Part shown: one piece after another, positions 37,192 to 45,414 of the stretch
Layout of the letters: every line of letters starts with the position of its first letter
How positions within the stretch are numbered: position 1 is the stretch's first letter
From: Pseudorhodobacter sp. E13
GTDB taxonomy: Bacteria; Pseudomonadota; Alphaproteobacteria; Rhodobacterales; Rhodobacteraceae
Length of the DNA: 64,000 nucleotides
Direction of reading: 5' to 3'
Assembly (NCBI RefSeq): GCF_003991405.1
Contig: NZ_RPEN01000159.1
Location: forward strand, 496,001-560,000
Made by a program: the position numbers and the translations under genes
The notes under the pieces: model-generated
Database searches by the model: none
The model's input: only the letters and a program-made list of their open reading frames with translations
Told to the model about the DNA's origin: nothing

Positions 37192-37904
37192 ACAGCCTGC
37201 CCGAGATCTGGACCTATCTGGCGCAAGAACCGCTGCTGTGGCTGACGGCGACTTTGGTTGCCTATGCGATCGGGGATGCGCTGTTCAAGGCGGTGAACAA
37301 GCGGCCCTATGTGAACCCGGTGCTGATCGCGGTGGTGTTGCTGGCGGCTTTGTTATGGGCGGCAAGCGTGCCTTACACGACCTATTTTGAGGGCGCGAAA
37401 TTCGTTCATTTCATGCTGGGTCCGGCCACGGTGGCGCTGGCGGCCCCGCTTTATGCGAACCTTGGCAAGATCAAAGCCTCGGCGCTGCCGATGATCGGGG
37501 CGCTGCTGGCAGGGTCTGTGACGGCGATTGCCTCGGCGTTGGGGGTGGCCTATGCGCTGGGGGTGCGGGGTGAGGTTTTGCTGTCGCTGGCCCCGAAATC
37601 GGTGACGGCCCCGGTGGCCTTGGGCGTATCCGAGGCGATTGGGGGCAGCCCCACGCTGACCGCCGTGCTGGTGATTTTGACAGGCATTATGGGGGCGGTG
37701 ATGGCGACACCTTTGCTGAACCTGTTGCGGGTGAAGAACTGGCAGGCACGGGGGTTCGCGGTGGGCGTCGCCTCGCACGGGATCGGCACGGCGCGAGCGT
37801 TTCAGGTGAATGAGACGGCGGGGGCCTTTGCAGGCATCGGCATGGGGCTGAATGCGGTTTTGACGGCCATCATCGCGCCGATTATCGTGCGATTCTTCCT
37901 ATAG
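37188..37904 (+). CDS. lrgB: LrgB/CidB family membrane protein
   Basis: 238 residues starting in the lrgA stop (4-bp overlap). Seven to eight membrane segments with family motifs YFEGAKFVHFMLGPATVALA, SLAPKSVTAPVA and ASHGIGTARAFQ. Pairs with LrgA. Natural partners of the pair in this locus are unclear; it is downstream of puuD and may share its transcript. Confidence 0.9.
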   Translation: MNSLPEIWTYLAQEPLLWLTATLVAYAIGDALFKAVNKRPYVNPVLIAVVLLAALLWAASVPYTTYFEGAKFVHFMLGPATVALAAPLYANLGKIKASALPMIGALLAGSVTAIASALGVAYALGVRGEVLLSLAPKSVTAPVALGVSEAIGGSPTLTAVLVILTGIMGAVMATPLLNLLRVKNWQARGFAVGVASHGIGTARAFQVNETAGAFAGIGMGLNAVLTAIIAPIIVRFFL

Positions 37905-38148
37905 GAATCCCGCGCGGAATGGTCGGTAAGATATTGTAACATAGTGATATTGAGAATTTTTTTAACCGGCTGTTAACCCACGGATGCGATGTAAAGAGCG
38001 GGCAATACAGCAGGCGAGGCAGAGGGTATTTCATTAGAAGAAATGCCTTAGACGCGCGATTTTTTTGGCGGTGTTACGAGATACTCAGAAGGCTGCTTTG
38101 CGGACGGTCCGGAAGCCTAAAAAACCCGCGTGAACTCGTTTGAACCTT
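37905..38148. other. AT-rich intergenic region after lrgB; no gene seen
   Basis: Distinctly lower GC than the genome, with stretches such as ATATTGTAACATAGTGATATTG and runs of seven T. It holds no recognisable RNA gene, terminator of standard form or mobile-element end. Together with the next gene and its upstream region it forms a compositional island. Confidence 0.5.
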
Positions 38149-38781
38149 TTAGGGTTTCCATTTGCAACTTTCTGCAAGAGAATCAATCCGTGCGCGTAAG
38201 CCGGAAATATCAAACGAAAACTCGAGGTTCGAGTTACTATAGCTTTCATAAGCCACCACCATATCTTCGGCGTCAAACATCTTCTTTATGAAGGGGATTG
38301 CTGAGTTTCCTGACCAGATGCCGATGCCTTCACCGCCTTGCATGTGGACCATCCAGACTTTTCTGACGGGGCTATCATCGAGCTTGTAGCGGACGTTTTG
38401 ATTGTCTGGAGTATAGTTGTTGAAGGTGATGAACAAGTTTGTGCTATTGTTCATGCAGCGCACCCAAAGAGTGGACTTCTCTGGGTTACCAATCTGGTTT
38501 GGTTGGGAGTTTTTGCTGTCGACCGAAAGCCAAACATCCGTGCGGCCATCAAGGCTACTGCTTTCTTCTGACTTTCTCCATTGTTGCCCGGTGGCCGCAG
38601 ATACTTCGCTGACCTCTTCCTTTTCTGGAGCCTCGTATTCTGTTTGTTTATCGTAGCAGTCCAGTCGTTCCTTTTCGACTTTGATGGCATGACACGCATT
38701 CCCGCCATCTTTCGCCTTTGCGACCCCAGAGCCTGACGCAACAATGATAATGAATAGCGCCAATACAGAATATGACTTCAT
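38149..38781 (-). CDS. VasI/TagO-like secreted protein in an AT-rich patch
   Basis: 210 residues with a signal peptide (MKSYSVLALFIIIVASGSGVAKA). The pattern after it matches VasI/TagO proteins linked with type VI secretion: CHAIKVEKERLDCYDKQTE, then a beta domain with WLSVDSK, LWVRCMNNSTNLFITFNNY, VRYKLDDSPVRK and the final FDISGLRARIDSLAESCKW. Four conserved Cys are present. No T6SS gene is in the window. Codon use is visibly AT-richer than neighbours, suggesting transfer. The domain also occurs outside T6SS loci, for example near phage or toxin genes, so the role is open. Confidence 0.7.
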   Translation of the reverse strand: MKSYSVLALFIIIVASGSGVAKAKDGGNACHAIKVEKERLDCYDKQTEYEAPEKEEVSEVSAATGQQWRKSEESSSLDGRTDVWLSVDSKNSQPNQIGNPEKSTLWVRCMNNSTNLFITFNNYTPDNQNVRYKLDDSPVRKVWMVHMQGGEGIGIWSGNSAIPFIKKMFDAEDMVVAYESYSNSNLEFSFDISGLRARIDSLAESCKWKP

Positions 38782-38930
38782 TTATTTCCTACCATAATCA
38801 AAGCTTTTGCTTTTCCAGATTGCAATACAACATTGAATTTACCAAGTCGTTTTCATCTCTTTGGAATAAATTGCTCGAAGTAGAGTTTAGGTAGTTACTT
38901 TCGCTTTGATATCCAAGCTGACCTTCCCCC

Positions 38931-38968
38931 CCAAACAAAAACGGCGCGGGGTTGCCCCTGCGCCGTTT
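38931..38968 (-). terminator. Intrinsic terminator at the end of the TRAP/monooxygenase operon
   Basis: Arms around AACGGCGC and GGGG with one bulge (38939-38951 and 38955-38968) and a three-base loop, followed on the minus strand by TTTTTGTTTG. It lies 17 bp beyond the stop of the last gene, dctP. Confidence 0.88.
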
Positions 38969-38985
38969 CCAATTTCAAGCGATGA

Positions 38986-40044
38986 TTACTTCAGTTCCAT
39001 CGCGCGTTCGGCGTCAACCACGCCTTGGGCTTGGTCAACAGCAGCGGTGAAGGCGTCCAGCACTTCGGGGCCGCCTTTTACGCTGGATTTGAACCATTCG
39101 AACACCGGTGCGGCAGCGGCCTTGAAGGCAGCTTTTTCGTCGGCGGTGGGCACATAGATATCACCCCCGGCGGCTTTGAAATCGGCGTAGGCTTGGATTT
39201 CCTTGCGCTTCGGGCTGGCGAAGGTGGCCTGCTGCAAGGCGGCAAAACCATCCACCACAACCTGCTTTTGCGCGTCCGTCAGGCTGGCGAAACGGTCCTG
39301 GCCCATCCACCAGAACGCCCCCATATAGGAGTGGCCATCCAGCGTCAGGTATTTCAGGCCGGCATCGGGGAACTTCATGTTCATGATGTCGGTGATGCCA
39401 TTCGCGGTGCCTTCCACAACGCCGGTTTGCAGCGAGGTGAACAGCTCTGGCCATGCGATGGGCGTGGGGGATGCGCCGACAGCGCGGGCGGATTCCTGCG
39501 GCAGGTCAGCCGGGACGGTCCGCATTTTCAGACCAGCAAGGTCGCCGGGGCCCTGCACGCGCTTTTTGGTGTTGGCATAGTTGCGCCAGCCGCCGGTGTT
39601 GCCGATGGTCATCAGACGGATTTTATCGCCCGAGTCTGCCATCACCATATCGCGCAGTTTCGAGGTGAAATCGGTGCTGGTCAGCACGGTTTCGGCCACG
39701 CGGTCATCCGACATCAGGTAGGGCAGATCCAGCACCTGAATATAGGGGAACAGGCCCGCCGCACCGCCCGAAGTGGAGATATAGATATCAATCGAGCCAT
39801 CGGCCACGCCTGCAAGGCATTCATCGCCCTTGGCGCAAAGCTGGGTGCCGATGAACAGTTCCACCGCGATTTCACCGTTCGATGCGTTTTCGACATAGTT
39901 CTTGAAGACGACCAGACCGTCATAATCCTCATCGGCCTCGTTGGAGTTTGCGGTGGCGCGCAGGGTGACGGCTTGCCCCATGGCCATGCTGGTGGTGCCT
40001 GCCAGAAGCGTGGCGAGCATCAGGGTTTTGATGGTGTTTTTCAT
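38986..40044 (-). CDS. TRAP transporter substrate-binding protein DctP family
   Basis: 352 residues with a signal peptide (LATLLAGTTSMAMGQA). DctP-family landmarks: VFKNYVENASNGEIAVELF, DGSIDIYIS, LDLPYLM, KMRTVPADLPQESARAVGASPTPIAWPELFTSLQTGVVEGTANG, with the conserved Arg for a carboxylate ligand in LKMRTV. It is the last gene of a run LLM monooxygenase, aldo/keto reductase, flavin reductase, dctQ, dctM, dctP, so it very likely binds the compound those enzymes degrade. Unusual for having a Cys pair (CAKGDEC) in the N-terminal lobe. Ligand unknown. Confidence 0.88.
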   Translation of the reverse strand: MKNTIKTLMLATLLAGTTSMAMGQAVTLRATANSNEADEDYDGLVVFKNYVENASNGEIAVELFIGTQLCAKGDECLAGVADGSIDIYISTSGGAAGLFPYIQVLDLPYLMSDDRVAETVLTSTDFTSKLRDMVMADSGDKIRLMTIGNTGGWRNYANTKKRVQGPGDLAGLKMRTVPADLPQESARAVGASPTPIAWPELFTSLQTGVVEGTANGITDIMNMKFPDAGLKYLTLDGHSYMGAFWWMGQDRFASLTDAQKQVVVDGFAALQQATFASPKRKEIQAYADFKAAGGDIYVPTADEKAAFKAAAAPVFEWFKSSVKGGPEVLDAFTAAVDQAQGVVDAERAMELK

Positions 40045-40058
40045 GTGGTCTTCTCTCC

Positions 40059-40090
40059 CTAGTGGTTTGGTTGGCTAGTGGTTTGGTTGG
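40059..40090. repeat. Two tandem copies of a 16-bp unit between dctM and dctP
   Basis: The unit CTAGTGGTTTGGTTGG occurs twice directly in a row (40059-40074, 40075-40090) and a third partial TCAGTGG follows in the stop codon region of dctM. This is replication-slippage-like sequence in a 46-bp gap. Confidence 0.85.
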
Positions 40091-41380
40091 TCAGTGGATG
40101 AACCCGAAAAAGCGCGGGACGGTAAGGCTGATGGCCGGGATGAAGGTGATCAGGAAGATCACGATCACCTCAACGGCGAGGAAGGGCAGCGTGGCCTTGG
40201 CGATGGTTTCCACCCTGAGTCCGGAGACAGAGGAGGTGACAAAGAGCACCAGCCCCATGGGTGGCGTCAGCAGGCCCACGGTCAGGTTGACGGCCATGAT
40301 AATGGCGAAATGCACGGAGTCCACGCCAAGTGAGGTGAAAATCGGGCCAAGGATGGGGCCAAGGATGATGATCGCGGGGCCTGCATCCAGAAACATGCCA
40401 ACCACGAACAGCAGCAGGTTGATCAGGAACAGCAGCACCAGCGGGTTATCCGACAGGCCAAGGATGATCGCGGCCAGAAGTTCCGGCGTATGGCTAAGGC
40501 TGGCCACGGTTTTGAAGGCCATGGCGGCCCCTACCAGCAGCAGCACCACCGCCGAGGTCATCCCCGCATTGGTCAGCACCTCGGGCATGTCGCGCAGTTT
40601 CAGGGTGCGCATGACGAAAAAGCCGATCAGGGTGGAATAGCCCACGGCCACGGCGGCCGCCTCGGTGGGGGTAAAGACCCCGCCAAGGATGCCGCCAAGG
40701 ATGATGACCGGGGTCAGCAGCGGCCAGATGGCGTTAAGGCTGGCCTGCCCGCGTTCGCCCCATGTGGCGCGGGTGGTGCGGGCCGGCAGGTTGTATTTAT
40801 CGGCCAGCAGGTGAATTGTCAGCATCAGGCCAACCGCAATCAGGATGCCCGGCACGATGCCCGCAAGGAACAGGGCCGCCACGCTTTCGCCCATCACATA
40901 GGCATAGATGATCATGATGCCCGAAGGTGGGATGATCGGCCCGATGATCGAGGAGGCGGCGGTGATCGCGGCGGCAAAGCTGCGGGTGTAGCCTTGTTTT
41001 TCCATCGCGGGGATCAGCATGGACCCCAGCGCCGAGACATCCGCCACCGCAGAGCCGGACAGCCCTGCAAACAGCATCGACGACAGCACGTTCACATGCG
41101 CCAGACCGCCGCGCAGATGGCCCATCATGGCTTGGCTGAATTCGACAAGGCGCATGGTGATGTTGGAGCGGTTCATCACCTCGCCCGCCAGCATGAAAAA
41201 CGGAATCGCCATCAGCGGAAAGCTGTCCATCCCGTTATAGACGTTGCGATACAGCAGGACGATGTCGCGTTCCTGCCCGTTCAGCCACAGCAGAATGGCG
41301 GGGGCCGCGATCAGGCCGAAGAACACCGGCAGGCCCAGCAACAGGAACACCAGAAACAGCGGCAGGAAAAAGGACAGCAT
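40091..41380 (-). CDS. TRAP transporter large permease (DctM)
   Basis: 429 residues from the ATG at 41380; the frame is open upstream to 41782, but that part lies in dctQ. Twelve or so hydrophobic segments with DctM motifs (LPVFFGLIAAPAILLW, GLSGSAVADVSALGSMLIPAMEKQGYTRSFAAAITAASS, FTPTEAAAVAVGYSTLI). It forms the sodium-driven channel with DctQ. The start overlaps the dctQ stop (TAATG). Confidence 0.92.
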   Translation of the reverse strand: MLSFFLPLFLVFLLLGLPVFFGLIAAPAILLWLNGQERDIVLLYRNVYNGMDSFPLMAIPFFMLAGEVMNRSNITMRLVEFSQAMMGHLRGGLAHVNVLSSMLFAGLSGSAVADVSALGSMLIPAMEKQGYTRSFAAAITAASSIIGPIIPPSGIMIIYAYVMGESVAALFLAGIVPGILIAVGLMLTIHLLADKYNLPARTTRATWGERGQASLNAIWPLLTPVIILGGILGGVFTPTEAAAVAVGYSTLIGFFVMRTLKLRDMPEVLTNAGMTSAVVLLLVGAAMAFKTVASLSHTPELLAAIILGLSDNPLVLLFLINLLLFVVGMFLDAGPAIIILGPILGPIFTSLGVDSVHFAIIMAVNLTVGLLTPPMGLVLFVTSSVSGLRVETIAKATLPFLAVEVIVIFLITFIPAISLTVPRFFGFIH

Positions 41381-41970
41381 TATTCCGCCCCTCCCATGAC
41401 CGCATGGGGAATCTCGATCAGCCGGTCGCCGCGCCCGGCAAGGGTGGCGATGTTGCGCAGCATCAGTTCCGCACAGACCGAGATCAGCAGGCCAAGCCCC
41501 ACGACCAGCGACAGCATCATCCAGCTTTTCGGCACCTTGTCCCAGATGCTCAGATCCCATGTGGTGGGGAAATGCAGGCTGTCGGTGGTAAAGCGCCCGC
41601 CAAGGCCCGTCACCTCGGACCAGCCGATTTGCAGGCCGACGAGCAGCAGGACCAGCGACAGCCCCAACAACAACAGCGACAATAGCGCCGCCATCCGCGT
41701 GGGCAACAACCGGGTCAGCATTTCGATAGAGACAAAGCCACCGCGCCGAAACGCCGTGGGGGCCATCAGGCCCGTCATCCACAGCATCAGAAAGCGGGCG
41801 GCTTCCTCGGGCCAGGCAAGGGCATTATCCAGCACATAGCGGAAGAACACCTGAAGCAGAATGATGATGACCATCAGCCCCACCATACCCGCGCCAAGAC
41901 GGCGGCCCAGCGTCAGCAGGGCGGCATTCACCACCCCCAGCCCGTTGGTCAGACCCAGCAATGCGCCCAT
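41380..41970 (-). CDS. TRAP transporter small permease (DctQ)
   Basis: 196 residues with four membrane segments and the DctQ motif VFFRYVLDNALAWPEEAARFLMLW. A longer-than-usual loop (RFTTDSLHFPTTWDLS) sits between helices 3 and 4. GGGGAGGGG before the ATG at 41970 supports the start. It assembles with the DctM protein encoded immediately downstream. Confidence 0.9.
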   Translation of the reverse strand: MGALLGLTNGLGVVNAALLTLGRRLGAGMVGLMVIIILLQVFFRYVLDNALAWPEEAARFLMLWMTGLMAPTAFRRGGFVSIEMLTRLLPTRMAALLSLLLLGLSLVLLLVGLQIGWSEVTGLGGRFTTDSLHFPTTWDLSIWDKVPKSWMMLSLVVGLGLLISVCAELMLRNIATLAGRGDRLIEIPHAVMGGAE

Positions 41971-42019
41971 GGCGCGCCCCTCCCCCTATATCTGCGCGGC
42001 GTTGTGCCCCGCAGCCGTA

Positions 42020-42535
42020 TCAGTTGGCGGTAAACCCGCCATACTGGCCTTTTGTAAACACCAATGGTGCGCCTTCATTCATGGCGCAGCGCAGCACACG
42101 GCCCACAACGATCAGATGATCGCCTCCCTCATGGGTCGCGTGTTGTTCGCATTCAAACCGGGCCAGACTGCCCGGAAGCAGCGGCACCCCTTCGGCATTG
42201 TGGTGAAAGGACATGCCTTCAAACCCCAAGCCGCCACGGATGAAGCGTTGGATCAGATCGGTCTGATCCTGCGCCAGAACGTGAATGGCATAGTGCCGCG
42301 CCGTTGCATAATGGGCAAAGCGTGACGAAGATTTCGCCGGCGACCACAGCACCAGCGGCGGGTCCATCGACAGGCTGGCAAAGCTGTTGGCGGTAAAGCC
42401 CATGGGCCCGTGATCCGATTGCACGGTCACGATCGTCACCCCGGTGGCAAAACAGCCCAGCGCATCGCGAAAGGCGCGGGACTGGCTGGCATCGGGGATA
42501 AAACTGGTTTCGGTCATCTGCCCTCCGTCGGCCAT
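42020..42535 (-). CDS. Flavin reductase family protein
   Basis: 171 residues from an ATG in the stop of the preceding gene (TGATG) with GAGG 7 bases upstream; a second possible start at 42517 has GGAGGG but only 4 bases away. Motifs are those of flavin:NAD(P)H reductases of two-component monooxygenases: FATGVTIVT, PMGFTANSFASLSMDPPLVLW and AIHVLAQDQ. It would supply reduced FMN to the LLM monooxygenase encoded two genes upstream. Confidence 0.88.
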   Translation of the reverse strand: MADGGQMTETSFIPDASQSRAFRDALGCFATGVTIVTVQSDHGPMGFTANSFASLSMDPPLVLWSPAKSSSRFAHYATARHYAIHVLAQDQTDLIQRFIRGGLGFEGMSFHHNAEGVPLLPGSLARFECEQHATHEGGDHLIVVGRVLRCAMNEGAPLVFTKGQYGGFTAN

Positions 42536-43425
42536 CACGCGACCTCATGCCCCATGACAAGGGTATAAAGTTCGAACCACGTCTGGCGGTCGATCTGAAT
42601 ATCCATCGCGGTCGCAATCGTGCCAATGCGGGCAAGGCTGTTCGTGCCCAGAACCGGGATGATACGCGCAGGATGACGCAAAAGCCAAGCGACAGCGGCG
42701 GCAGACCAATCGGTGCCATGGGCTTCACCGATGTCGGTCAGGCGGTCGCGCAGGGGCTTGCCTGCTTCGGCCAGCAGCCGCCCGCCTGCCAAGGGCGACC
42801 ATGCCATCAAGGGAATGCCGCGTTCCTGATGGAAGGCGACATCGCCATTGGTAAAGCCGTCATGCGCCACAAGGCTGAGTTCGATCTGGTTGGTGACCAG
42901 CGGCGTTTTCATGCCCGATTGCAGCAGCGTAAAATCCCAAGGGCGGAAATTGGAAACCCCCACCGCGCGCACCTTGCCAGCGGCCACCAGCGCATCCAGT
43001 GCCGCCCCGGTTTCATGGTGGTCCATCAACGGGTCGGGGCGATGCACCAGCAACAGGTCGATCTGTTCGATCGCCATGTCGCGTAGGCTGGCCTCAACGC
43101 TGGCGTTGATATGGGCGGCAGAGGTGTCGTAATGTTTCACCCGCGCCGACGCATGGCGGCCAACCGGCGCCACGATATCGCATTTGGTGACGATCTCCAT
43201 GCGCGACCGAAGCTGGGGGGCGGCGCGTAATGCGGCCCCCAAAAGCGCCTCGGCCTGATAGCCGCCATAGATGTCGGCTTGGTCAAAACTGGTGATGCCT
43301 TGCGCAAGGCAGGCCTCGATCTTGGCCTGCACATGGCCCGCGCTGGTATCGGCATCATCGCCCAGCCGCCACATGCCATAGACCAGCCGTGACAGCTCAA
43401 TTTTGCCAAGCGAAATTCGTTCCAT
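42535..43425 (-). CDS. Aldo/keto reductase, YdhF-like
   Basis: 296 residues of the aldo/keto reductase barrel: LSRLVYGMWRLGDD, the catalytic Asp and Tyr in SFDQADIYGGYQAE, Lys in IVTKCDIV, His in DLLLVHRPDPLMDHHE and the NADPH motif VLGTNSLARI. Its start overlaps the upstream monooxygenase stop and its stop overlaps the flavin reductase start. Likely reduces an aldehyde or ketone released by the monooxygenase. Confidence 0.88.
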   Translation of the reverse strand: MERISLGKIELSRLVYGMWRLGDDADTSAGHVQAKIEACLAQGITSFDQADIYGGYQAEALLGAALRAAPQLRSRMEIVTKCDIVAPVGRHASARVKHYDTSAAHINASVEASLRDMAIEQIDLLLVHRPDPLMDHHETGAALDALVAAGKVRAVGVSNFRPWDFTLLQSGMKTPLVTNQIELSLVAHDGFTNGDVAFHQERGIPLMAWSPLAGGRLLAEAGKPLRDRLTDIGEAHGTDWSAAAVAWLLRHPARIIPVLGTNSLARIGTIATAMDIQIDRQTWFELYTLVMGHEVA

Positions 43426-44582
43426 CAGCGCCGTTCCCCAATTCCAAGCGGTGTTGCCGGGGTGCTGCTGGGCACCCGGCCATATGCATGCGGCAAGGAG
43501 CAGGTTTTAAGCTGCGGCAAGACCTTGGCGCCAAAGTGATCGCATTCATCCAGATGCGGATAGCCCGAGAAGATGAAAGCACGGATGCCCATCTTCTGAT
43601 AGGCTTCGATTTCCGACATAACCTGATCGGTGGACCCGACAAGGGCCGCCCCGCAGCCCGACCGCGCACGGCCGATGCCTGTCCACATATGTGGTTCGAT
43701 ATAGCCGAATTGGTCGGCCAGTTCACGCGCGCGGGCCTGATGTGCCACGCCCAGCGAAATGCTGTCATGCGCGCGGTCGCGGATCAGTTTGCCATATTCA
43801 TCATCCAGCTTGCTGGCGATATATTCGGCATATTCCTTGGCCTCGGCTTGCGTATCCCGCACGATCATATGCACGCGCAGCCCGTAATCCAGCGTGCGGC
43901 CATGGGCTGCCGCGCGGGCATGAACCGCCTTCATCCGTTCGGCCAATGTATCGCGGGTTTCCGGCCACATCAGGTAAACGTCGCATTGCGCGCCGCACAG
44001 TTCCAGCGCATCCGGGGAATAGCCGCCGAAATACAGCAGCGGCCCACCGTTTTGCTGATACGGGCGGGCGGGATCGGCGGAAACCTTGCTGATCTTGTAA
44101 ATCTCGCCATCATATTCGATGTGATCCTGCGTCCAGGCCTGGCGCAGGATTTCCACAACCTCATGGCTGCGCTTGTAGCGGAATTTGCTATCGGCCACCT
44201 CGCCCGGGAAATCCGAGGAAATGACGTTCAGTGTCAGCCGCCCTTTCAGCATATGGTCCAGCGTGGCCACGGTGCGGGCCAACATGACGGGCTGCATCTC
44301 GCCGCAGCGGATGGCGGCAAGGAAGTTGATCTTGTCGGTGATCGGCGCGCAACCCGCCACGAAAGACAGCGTATCCTGCCCCACCTGATAGGAGGACGGG
44401 CACAGGATGTTGCGGAACCCATGCCCTTCGGCGCGTTTCACGATGTTTGAACAATGCGCCCATGACGAGCGCAGCGCGCCATCGGGTTGGCCAAGGAATT
44501 GGTAATCGTCGGAACACAGGGCGGCGAACCAGCTAACCTCTGCCGCGTTCAGATCGGGGGATGTGATGGGAACGACGGTCAT
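43425..44582 (-). CDS. LLM class FMNH2-dependent monooxygenase (SsuD-like)
   Basis: 385 residues of the luciferase-like fold, close in pattern to alkanesulfonate monooxygenase SsuD: the Arg-x-His pair of YGLRVHMIVRD, MWTGIGRARSGCGAALVGS and the Tyr of FSGYPHLDE. The SsuD Cys54 position (GRSCEDAW in E. coli) reads SSYQVGQDTL here, so that Cys is absent. It is first of a six-gene run with a flavin reductase and a TRAP transporter. Substrate is therefore an imported, probably anionic small compound, a sulfonate being one candidate. Confidence 0.85.
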   Translation of the reverse strand: MTVVPITSPDLNAAEVSWFAALCSDDYQFLGQPDGALRSSWAHCSNIVKRAEGHGFRNILCPSSYQVGQDTLSFVAGCAPITDKINFLAAIRCGEMQPVMLARTVATLDHMLKGRLTLNVISSDFPGEVADSKFRYKRSHEVVEILRQAWTQDHIEYDGEIYKISKVSADPARPYQQNGGPLLYFGGYSPDALELCGAQCDVYLMWPETRDTLAERMKAVHARAAAHGRTLDYGLRVHMIVRDTQAEAKEYAEYIASKLDDEYGKLIRDRAHDSISLGVAHQARARELADQFGYIEPHMWTGIGRARSGCGAALVGSTDQVMSEIEAYQKMGIRAFIFSGYPHLDECDHFGAKVLPQLKTCSLPHAYGRVPSSTPATPLGIGERR

Positions 44583-44629
44583 TGATTCTCTCTCCCTGAG
44601 ATTCAGCTTTTCACTTGCGTAGCACCCGA

Positions 44630-44658
44630 ATTGATGTAGATCAATACTGTATCAATTT
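44630..44658. promoter_or_regulatory. Candidate GntR operator in the divergent monooxygenase/GntR region
   Basis: Perfect inverted repeat ATTGAT-N4-ATCAAT at 44630-44645, with a further ATCAAT half-site at 44651-44656 that also pairs with the central part. It lies in the 93-bp region between the divergent genes, about 30 bp before the GntR start, the expected place for autoregulation. Confidence 0.6.
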
Positions 44659-44675
44659 TTTCAGATGTGGTGCGC

Positions 44676-45377
44676 ATGCCCTCTCCCGGCTCCCTTCCCC
44701 TGTTTTTGCAGATCAGCGAATTGCTGATCCGTGACATCGCGGCAGGCCGGTTGATTGATGGCGAAAAACTGCCCCCTGAACGGGAGATGGCAGCACAGCT
44801 TGGCATCGCAGTAGGCACCTTGCGCCAAGCGCTGAAGGAATTGACGGCCAAGGGCATGTTGGTGCGGGTGCAGGGGTCTGGCAATTACATCCGCGCGGTG
44901 AATGCGCCGGCCTCGGTCTATGCGCTGTTTCGGCTGGAACTGGTGACGGGGGGCGGCTTGCCCACCGCGCGCGTGCTGTCGGTGGAGCGTTGCACCAAAG
45001 ACCCCGCCTTGCCCGATTTTGGCGACAGCGCCGAGGGCTTTCGCATCCGCCGCCTGCGTTCGCTTTCCGGCAAGATCGCCGCGGTCGAGGAAATCTGGCT
45101 GGACGGCAGCTATGCCCAGAGCATCGCAAAAACCGACCTGTCGGAATCGCTTTACCTTTATTACCGCGAAAAGCTGGGGCTATGGATCGCGCGGGCCGAG
45201 GATCGCGTAGGTTTGGGCCGATGCCCGGACTGGGCCCCGGATGAATTTGCCTATGCCGCAGGCACGAAGCTGCCGCTGATCACGCGGGTCAGTTGGGGGC
45301 AGGATGGCCGCCGCTGCGAGGCATCATGGACATGGTATGACCCCGATATCGCGCAATATGTCGCGCGTTTGAAATGA
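44676..45377 (+). CDS. GntR family transcriptional regulator (HutC-type)
   Basis: 233 residues from the ATG at 44676; a GTG at 44667 is possible. Winged helix in the first 70 residues (LFLQISELLIRDIAAGRLIDGEKLPPEREMAAQLGIAVGTLRQALKELTAKGMLVRV is the typical pattern, shown here in parts: PPEREMAAQLG, GSGNYI), then a UTRA ligand-binding domain to the end. It is divergent from the monooxygenase operon and upstream of a Gfo/Idh gene, so it probably represses both. Ligand unknown. Confidence 0.88.
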   Translation: MPSPGSLPLFLQISELLIRDIAAGRLIDGEKLPPEREMAAQLGIAVGTLRQALKELTAKGMLVRVQGSGNYIRAVNAPASVYALFRLELVTGGGLPTARVLSVERCTKDPALPDFGDSAEGFRIRRLRSLSGKIAAVEEIWLDGSYAQSIAKTDLSESLYLYYREKLGLWIARAEDRVGLGRCPDWAPDEFAYAAGTKLPLITRVSWGQDGRRCEASWTWYDPDIAQYVARLK

Positions 45378-45414
45378 GACCCGGCGCGATCTGCGCCAAA
45401 GATGAGGGATTGGA

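Noticed and set aside
37905-38936. Insertion sequence or prophage remnant in the AT-rich patch
   Set aside because: No transposase, integrase, terminal inverted repeats or target duplications were seen.
45381-45400. GGCGC/GCGCC inverted repeat between GntR and the Gfo/Idh gene as a terminator
   Set aside because: Five-base stem without T run; more likely chance in GC-rich sequence.
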